A DNA stretch of 64,000 nucleotides, from assembly GCA_035574295.1 (NCBI GenBank), contig DATLYX010000013.1, forward strand, positions 1-64,000, written 5' to 3'. A model generated the notes under the pieces. It saw only the letters and a program-made list of their open reading frames with translations, was not told where the DNA came from and did no database searches. Of the stretch, positions 58,936 to 64,000 are shown one piece after another (within the stretch, counting starts at the first letter, position 1; each line of letters opens with the position of its first letter). The DNA comes from PNAI01 sp035574295. GTDB taxonomy: Bacteria > Pseudomonadota > Alphaproteobacteria > Rhizobiales > Xanthobacteraceae. Both the position numbers and the translations under genes were made by a program.

Positions 58936-60624
58936 TCAGGTCACCGCGGTCGGCGCCAGTGCTTCGATGTCGGTGACGACATCGATGACCGCGGGACGGT
59001 TCGCGGCGAGCGCCTGGGCAAGCGCGGCGGAAAAGGCGCTCGCCTGCTCGACGCGGATGCCGAGCGCCCCCATCTCTTCAGCGATGCGGGCGAAATTGAC
59101 CTTGTTGAAGGTCCACAGTTCGCGCGCCTTCTCGGTCTGCCGGCCGCCGTAGGCGCGATCGAAGCCGCGCTTGGACTGGTTGCCGCTCGAATTGTTGTTG
59201 ACCACGGTGACGGCGTTGATCTTCCAGCGCACCGCGGTCTCGATTTCGGCGATGTGGTACCAGAGGCCGGCGTCGCCAGTGAAGGTCACCAACGGCCGAT
59301 CGGGCGCGCCGCATTTGGCGCCGAGCCCGGCCGGGAACGCCCAGCCGAGATGGCCGGCGCTGCGCATGTAGCTTTGTTTTGGGCTGCCGAGATCGAAGAA
59401 GCCGCCCATCCACATGCCGGCGTGGCCGGTGTCCACCACCACGATGGCGTCGTCGGGCAGGTGGCGCGAAAGTTCCGCGCAGATGCGTTCCGGCCGGATG
59501 GGAACGGCGTCAGATTCGAGCATGGGTTTGTATTTCGCGCGCCACTCGGCGCAAATTTTTTGTATCTCCTCGATCCACGCCTTGCGCTTTGCCGCGCTCG
59601 CCTTGTCGGCGGCGGCGAGCATTTTTGCGAGCGTCACCTTGGCGTCGCCGTTGACGGCCGCCTGCAGCGGATAGTTGCGGCCGAGCGCCTCCGGGTTAAT
59701 GTCGATCTGGATCGCGGGCGTGCCGATTTTGGGCACCGCCCAGAAATGGGTGGTCATGCCGCCGGTCTCGGTGCCGATGAAGCAGACGAGGTCGGCGCGA
59801 TTGACCACGCGGTTGGCGCTCTCGCGCGAATAGGTGCCGCAGACGCCGACCGCGAGCGGATGCGCACCGGGGATCGAATCCTTGCCGTTGAGCGAGGTGG
59901 CGACCGGAATTTGCAACGCTTCCGCGAGCGCGACCAGCTCGCGCTGGGCGGAGGAGGCGCGCACGCCGCCGCCGGCCACGATCACCGGCCGCGCGGCGTC
60001 CTGCAAAAGTCTCAGCGCGGCGAGCACGCTCGCCGCCTCCGGCTCCGGGCGGAACGGCGGCACGCGCGCAAACTGCGGCTCGACCAGCGGATCCATTTCC
60101 GCTTCTTCGGTGTCGATCTGGCCCTCGTTGCCGCGGAATTGCAGATGCACCGGCCCGGGCGTGCCGGTCGTCGCCGCCCGAAACGCCTGCCGCACCATGT
60201 CGGGGAAGCGCGCCACATCATCGACCGTGGCGTTGAATTTGGTCACCGGCTCGAAGGCCGGCACATCGTCCACTTCCTGATAGACCTTGCGGAATTTCGT
60301 GCGCGGCTCGCGCCCGCCAGTGAACGCGATCACCGGCGAATGGGCGAGCCACGCATCGCGCAGGCCGGCGGCGAGGTTGAGCGCGCCGATCACCTGCGCC
60401 ATGCAGATGCCGGGCTTGCCGGTGGCGCGCGCGTAGCCGTCCGCCATGTAGGCGGCCGACGCTTCCCCATGCACGTGCAGCCGCTTGATGGTGGTGCGGC
60501 TCTCCATCACAGCGAAGGTTTTGCGCAGCACGGCGGGCACGTGGAACACGTGGGTGACGCCGTAGCCTTGCAGCATATCCGCCAGGCATTCGGCGCCTGA
60601 CATTTTGCGGTTGTGGCCGAGCAT
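58936..60624 (-). CDS. Thiamine diphosphate-dependent enzyme (acetolactate synthase-like)
   Basis: A 562-residue ThDP enzyme of the IlvB superfamily. The activating Glu is in HVHGEASAAYMADGYARATGKPG. The central domain includes the segment about RPVIVAGGGVRASSAQRELVALAEAL. The ThDP-binding motif is FTGDAGLWYHIAEIETAVRWKINAVTVVNNNSSGNQ. No regulatory small subunit is adjacent, so a catabolic lyase or decarboxylase (for example on an oxo acid) is as likely as acetolactate synthesis. It is followed on the complementary side by the GST gene. Confidence 0.9.
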   Translation of the reverse strand: MLGHNRKMSGAECLADMLQGYGVTHVFHVPAVLRKTFAVMESRTTIKRLHVHGEASAAYMADGYARATGKPGICMAQVIGALNLAAGLRDAWLAHSPVIAFTGGREPRTKFRKVYQEVDDVPAFEPVTKFNATVDDVARFPDMVRQAFRAATTGTPGPVHLQFRGNEGQIDTEEAEMDPLVEPQFARVPPFRPEPEAASVLAALRLLQDAARPVIVAGGGVRASSAQRELVALAEALQIPVATSLNGKDSIPGAHPLAVGVCGTYSRESANRVVNRADLVCFIGTETGGMTTHFWAVPKIGTPAIQIDINPEALGRNYPLQAAVNGDAKVTLAKMLAAADKASAAKRKAWIEEIQKICAEWRAKYKPMLESDAVPIRPERICAELSRHLPDDAIVVVDTGHAGMWMGGFFDLGSPKQSYMRSAGHLGWAFPAGLGAKCGAPDRPLVTFTGDAGLWYHIAEIETAVRWKINAVTVVNNNSSGNQSKRGFDRAYGGRQTEKARELWTFNKVNFARIAEEMGALGIRVEQASAFSAALAQALAANRPAVIDVVTDIEALAPTAVT

Positions 60625-60637
60625 GAGCGTCCGCCCG

Positions 60638-61036
60638 TTACTCGGGCACGAACTTCAGCGCCACCCCGTTGATGCAGTAGCGCAGACCGGTGGGCGGCGG
60701 GCCGTCCTCGAACACGTGGCCGAGATGGCTGCCGCAGCGGCTGCAATGCACCTCGGTGCGCACCATGCCGTAGCTGTAGTCCGTCTCGGTCTCGACCGCG
60801 CCGGGGAACGGATCGTTAAAGCTCGGCCAGCCGGTGCCGCTCTCGAATTTTTTCTTGGACACGAACAGCGGCTGGTCGCAGCCAGCACAGTAGAACGTGC
60901 CCGCGCGTTTCTCGTAATTGAGCGCGCAACTGCCGGGGCGCTCGGTGCCGTGCTCGCGCATGATGTGATACTGCTCGGGAGTGAGCAGCTTGCGCCATTC
61001 TGCCTCGGTGCGGGTGACCGGATATTGCTTCTGCAT
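60638..61036 (-). CDS. msrB: Peptide-methionine (R)-S-oxide reductase
   Basis: A 132-residue MsrB that repairs the R form of methionine sulfoxide. Zinc cysteines occur in YCAGCDQPLF and CSRCGSHLGHVF, the substrate site in GTGWPSFNDP, and the catalytic Cys is in RYCINGVALKF near the end. The ATG at 61036 is preceded by GGAGAGG. The stop lies 13 bp from the ThDP-enzyme start, suggesting cotranscription. It is probably a stand-alone cytoplasmic enzyme (no signal peptide). Confidence 0.96.
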   Translation of the reverse strand: MQKQYPVTRTEAEWRKLLTPEQYHIMREHGTERPGSCALNYEKRAGTFYCAGCDQPLFVSKKKFESGTGWPSFNDPFPGAVETETDYSYGMVRTEVHCSRCGSHLGHVFEDGPPPTGLRYCINGVALKFVPE

Positions 61037-61082
61037 CGCACCTCTCCATCGTTTGATCCAGGCAATGCCAGCCAAGCCGGGA

Positions 61083-62054
61083 TCAGTTCTTTCGCTTCAA
61101 TCCGAGAATCTTGGCGATCGCCTCCGCGCTTGCGGCTTGTTGTTTGATGGTTTGCATCAATTCCTCCGGCCCGGCCGGAACCATGTCCTGGCCGGTGGCG
61201 GCGATGCGCTCGGAAATCGTCCGATCGTTCGCCACGGCGATGATGTCGGCGCCGATGCGCTTGCGCAGCTCAAGCGGCATGCCGGCCGGCCCGTAGAATC
61301 CGGCGGTGGTTTCGATCACAAGCTCGGGGAAGCCGGCTTCGATCATCGCCGGGATGTCGGGCGCGACCTTGCTGCGCGCCCGGCTGCCGACCGCAACCAG
61401 GCGCACTTTGCCGGCCTCCACCAGCGGCCGCACCACGGTGTAGGACGAAAGCAAAAATTGGATGCGGTTCTCGCCGAGATCGCGCCCTGCCTGCACCACG
61501 TCCCGATACGGCACCTTGGCGACATTGAGTTTCTGCGCCTTGACGAAGGCATCAACCGCGAATTCGGGCAGACCCGCCGCGCCGGCAACGTTGTATTTGT
61601 CCGGCGCCGCGCGCGCCCCCGCGACGAAGTCGCGCACGCTCTTGAATTCAGTGGCCGCCGGAACGGAGGCCGCCAGCACAGTGTGGCTGATGCGGGCGAT
61701 CGGCTGCAGGTCGCGCTCCTGATTGTAGGGAAGTTTTTCGTGCAGATAGGGATGCGCGATGAACGAGGCGCTCGAGGCATAGAGTAGCACGTGGTCGTCG
61801 GCGGCCGAGACGAAGGCGCTGATGGCCACGAGGCCGTCCCCGCCGGGGCGGTTTTCGACCACCACCGGCTTGCCCCAGCGCGCCGCCAGGCGATCTCCCA
61901 ACAGCCGCGCGGCGACATCGGTTGCGGTGCCGGCGCCGAAGGGCAGGATCAGCTTGACCGTCCGCTGCGGCCAGGTCTGCGCCTGCGCGAGCGACGGCGC
62001 AGAATGTACGAATGCGATGCATAGAAAGACGATCAGCGAAAGCAATCGAGCCAT
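61083..62054 (-). CDS. Tripartite tricarboxylate transporter (Bug) substrate-binding protein
   Basis: A 323-residue periplasmic binding protein of the TctC/Bug family. The signal peptide covers about residues 1-26 (LIVFLCIAFVHSAPSLAQAQ), and the mature start TWPQRTVKLILPFGAGTATDVAARLLGD and later segments are standard. The start at 62054 follows GGGAGGTGG. No TctA or TctB genes are next to it, as is common for Bug proteins. The substrate is not predictable. Confidence 0.9.
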   Translation of the reverse strand: MARLLSLIVFLCIAFVHSAPSLAQAQTWPQRTVKLILPFGAGTATDVAARLLGDRLAARWGKPVVVENRPGGDGLVAISAFVSAADDHVLLYASSASFIAHPYLHEKLPYNQERDLQPIARISHTVLAASVPAATEFKSVRDFVAGARAAPDKYNVAGAAGLPEFAVDAFVKAQKLNVAKVPYRDVVQAGRDLGENRIQFLLSSYTVVRPLVEAGKVRLVAVGSRARSKVAPDIPAMIEAGFPELVIETTAGFYGPAGMPLELRKRIGADIIAVANDRTISERIAATGQDMVPAGPEELMQTIKQQAASAEAIAKILGLKRKN

Positions 62055-62191
62055 GGCCACCTCCCTTGCGGTCACCTCATTCTACTTTACGATGAAGCAT
62101 TGCAAACGCGCAAAAATGTCGTAACGCATTTGACGGACAACAAGGCTCCGAAGCCCGATCTCGCGCGCGCTTATTGTTTGCTTGATTATTG

Positions 62192-63163
62192 TTACTTGAT
62201 CGCCAGCGGGTTGACCGGCGAGCCGACGGCACCGGTGATGGGCAGCGCCGGTGCGACGAACAGAAATTCGTAGACCTTGTCTTCGGCGCAGTCCTCGGCA
62301 AGGTCTTTCACGTAAAAAATCTCGCCCATGGTCAGGCCCATGATCGGAATCGTGATCCAATGCCAGGGTTGGTTGATGCCGGGCTCGGTCTCGTTCGGCC
62401 GCACCTCGCAGCCCCAGGTGTCGCTGGCGATGGCGGCGATCTCGGTGCGCTGGATCCAGTCCAGCGTCTCGAAGGCGAAGCCCGGCGCGTCGCCGCCCGG
62501 ATAGCCGTCCCAGCTCCCGGCCTTCAGCTTCGCTTCCATCTGTCCGGTGCGCACGATCACGTAGTCGCCGCGCTTCACCGTCACACCCTGCTTCTTCGCG
62601 GTGTTCTCGAGGTCGGCGCAGGTGATGCCGTAACCGTCCTCCAACACGTCCTTGCCGAGCGCGCGCGCCACGTCGAGGAACACGCCGCGGCCGACCATCT
62701 TGGTTTTGGTTTTTTCGATGCCGCATTTCTGCGCGCCGGCGGAGGTGACCTCGCGGCAGTCGTAACCGTTCCACATGTAGTTCTCATAGAAAACATGCCC
62801 GAGACCGTCCCATTGCGTGCCGCATTGCAATGGCATGGTCACCATGTCGTCGGCGGCGCGGATGCCGCGTTTGTCGAGCACGCCGGCATAGGCGTCGGTG
62901 CCGGTGCGCAGCATGGTGTGGATCGGATTGGTGCGGCCCATTGCAGGATAGTTGCTCTTGGCCCCCTGCGGCCCGTTGTGGTCGAAGTTGAGGGCAAGCG
63001 AAATCACCTTGCCCTTGCGGACGAGCCGCGCCGCGGCGACGATATCCTCGGGCCGCGTGTAGTTGAGCGTGCCGATCTCGTCATCTGGCCCCCATTTGCC
63101 CCAGTTCTTGTATTTCTCTGCGGCGTTGCGGAGGTCTTGTCGCGTGTACTTGCGGGGAGACAT
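62192..63163 (-). CDS. Cyclase family protein (kynurenine formamidase-like fold)
   Basis: A 323-residue metal-dependent hydrolase of the cyclase family, related to kynurenine formamidase. The metal-site variant LQCGTQWDGLGHVF matches the family HxGTHxDxPxH pattern with substitutions. The segment about KKQGVTVKRGDYVIVRTGQME and a C-terminal substrate-contact region follow. No signal peptide is visible. Probable chemistry is hydrolysis of an amide or ester, or a ring-opening step. It lies between two TTT binding-protein genes, one on each strand. Confidence 0.88.
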   Translation of the reverse strand: MSPRKYTRQDLRNAAEKYKNWGKWGPDDEIGTLNYTRPEDIVAAARLVRKGKVISLALNFDHNGPQGAKSNYPAMGRTNPIHTMLRTGTDAYAGVLDKRGIRAADDMVTMPLQCGTQWDGLGHVFYENYMWNGYDCREVTSAGAQKCGIEKTKTKMVGRGVFLDVARALGKDVLEDGYGITCADLENTAKKQGVTVKRGDYVIVRTGQMEAKLKAGSWDGYPGGDAPGFAFETLDWIQRTEIAAIASDTWGCEVRPNETEPGINQPWHWITIPIMGLTMGEIFYVKDLAEDCAEDKVYEFLFVAPALPITGAVGSPVNPLAIK

Positions 63164-63345
63164 CGTGCATCCTTGTCTTGACGATGGATCGGAGGGTGGT
63201 CGGGACGGTTCGCCGCATTATTTTCAGGTTTACTGCCTCGCAGACAAGGGCGATGATAACGTCCCCAGAGGCGCGCGGCGTTGACCGTCGCGTGAAGGGC
63301 CTGACGCGGCCGAAGTTCGTGCGAACGGAAAAGGGAGGAATGGCC

Positions 63346-64000
63346 ATGAAATCAATCATCCGCTTCGTCGCGCTCTGCGCGGCGGTTCTAATTTCGGGCG
63401 CCGCCTTCGCCCAGCAATATCCGACCAAGCCGGTGAAGATCGTGGTTCCGTTTCCGGCGGGGGGCGTCACGGACATCGCCACGCGAATGATCGCCCAGAA
63501 GCTTTCGGAGAAGCTCGGCCAGCAGTTCTACGTCGAGAACATAGCGGGCGCCGGCGGCAACAACGGCATGGGCCAGGTCGCGCGCTCGCCGGGCGACGGT
63601 TACACCATTCTGGTGGCGTCCTCCAGCATCGTCGTCAATCCAAGCCTCTACAACAAGGTGCCCTACGACATCGAGAAAGACTTCATCCCGGTGACGAAGG
63701 CCGGCGGCACGCCGAATTCCTGGGTGGTCAACGCGGGCTTCCAGGCCAAGACGATCAAAGAACTCATCGACATGATGAAAAAGGAGCCGGGCAAATACAG
63801 CGTCGCATCGCCCGGCACCGGCACAACGCCGTCGTTGTCGATCGAAATGTTCAAGCGCGCCGCAGGCGTCGAATTCGTCACCGTGCCGTTTGCCGGCGGC
63901 GGGCCGATGACGCAGTCGCTGCTTGGCGGCCATACGCCGATCGCCTGCGCGGCGCTGGGCAACTACGTCAATTTGATCAAGGAAGGCAAGCTGCGTGCGC
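63346..64000 (+). CDS. Tripartite tricarboxylate transporter (Bug) substrate-binding protein, partial
   Basis: Incomplete at the right edge. The visible 218 residues begin with a signal peptide (MKSIIRFVALCAAVLISGAAFAQ), then the Bug-family start YPTKPVKIVVPFPAGGVTDIATRMIAQKLSEKLG and the conserved GAGGNNGMGQVARSPGDGYT region. The ATG at 63346 has GGGAGG seven bases upstream; an ATG at 63340 is too close to it. It diverges from the cyclase-family gene. Confidence 0.9.
   Translation, partial: MKSIIRFVALCAAVLISGAAFAQQYPTKPVKIVVPFPAGGVTDIATRMIAQKLSEKLGQQFYVENIAGAGGNNGMGQVARSPGDGYTILVASSSIVVNPSLYNKVPYDIEKDFIPVTKAGGTPNSWVVNAGFQAKTIKELIDMMKKEPGKYSVASPGTGTTPSLSIEMFKRAAGVEFVTVPFAGGGPMTQSLLGGHTPIACAALGNYVNLIKEGKLRA

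Overview
The window looks like chromosome of a GC-rich alphaproteobacterium of the Rhizobiales, probably close to Xanthobacteraceae/Bradyrhizobiaceae. This is inferred from gene order (RNase D - lptC - lptA - lptB; infC - rpmI - rplT - pheS - pheT), from many solute-binding proteins of the TTT/Bug and NMT1 types, and from short dispersed palindromic repeats of the kind common in that order. No 16S gene or species-level marker is present.

Left part (about 0-23.4 kb) is mostly housekeeping: the lipopolysaccharide export genes lptC/lptA/lptB with an RNase D-like exonuclease, a tRNA-Leu(CAG), uppP, queG, a glycosyltransferase, the infC-rpmI-rplT-pheS-pheT translation block, a Tat-exported flavin amine oxidase, a YiiX-like cysteine hydrolase, an EI24-family membrane protein, nth, a DUF2244 membrane protein, an AraC-HTH/O6-methylguanine methyltransferase fusion, and a very large protein that fuses an EndoQ-like PHP nuclease to a UvrD-type helicase. 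infC appears to start at AUU.

The middle (23.8-46.5 kb) is accessory catabolism. It holds an LVIVD-repeat protein, an SDR protein without its catalytic Tyr/Lys, a UbiD-family decarboxylase and an AMP-forming ligase. The 3' end of the ligase carries an inserted, A/T-richer cassette with one orphan gene between 26-bp direct repeats. A long same-strand series follows: gamma-glutamyltransferase-family protein, a three-gene ABC importer, a creatinase-like M24 protein, a molybdopterin hydroxylase large subunit, TIGR02444, UbiX-like flavin prenyltransferase, carboxymuconolactone decarboxylase-like protein, a second UbiD, and an amidase. Palindromic repeats sit at the junctions between its sub-operons. 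Taken together this reads as uptake, amide cleavage, hydroxylation and prenyl-FMN-dependent decarboxylation of an unknown (hetero)aromatic amide or acid.

The right part (46.6-64 kb) holds a four-gene MdtABC-type RND efflux operon with a NodT-type outer-membrane lipoprotein. After it comes a second small-molecule cluster: solute-binding protein, fumarylacetoacetate hydrolase-family protein, glutathione S-transferase, ThDP enzyme, MsrB, two TTT solute-binding proteins (the last cut by the window edge) and a cyclase-family hydrolase. No CRISPR array, rRNA, prophage or transposase was seen.
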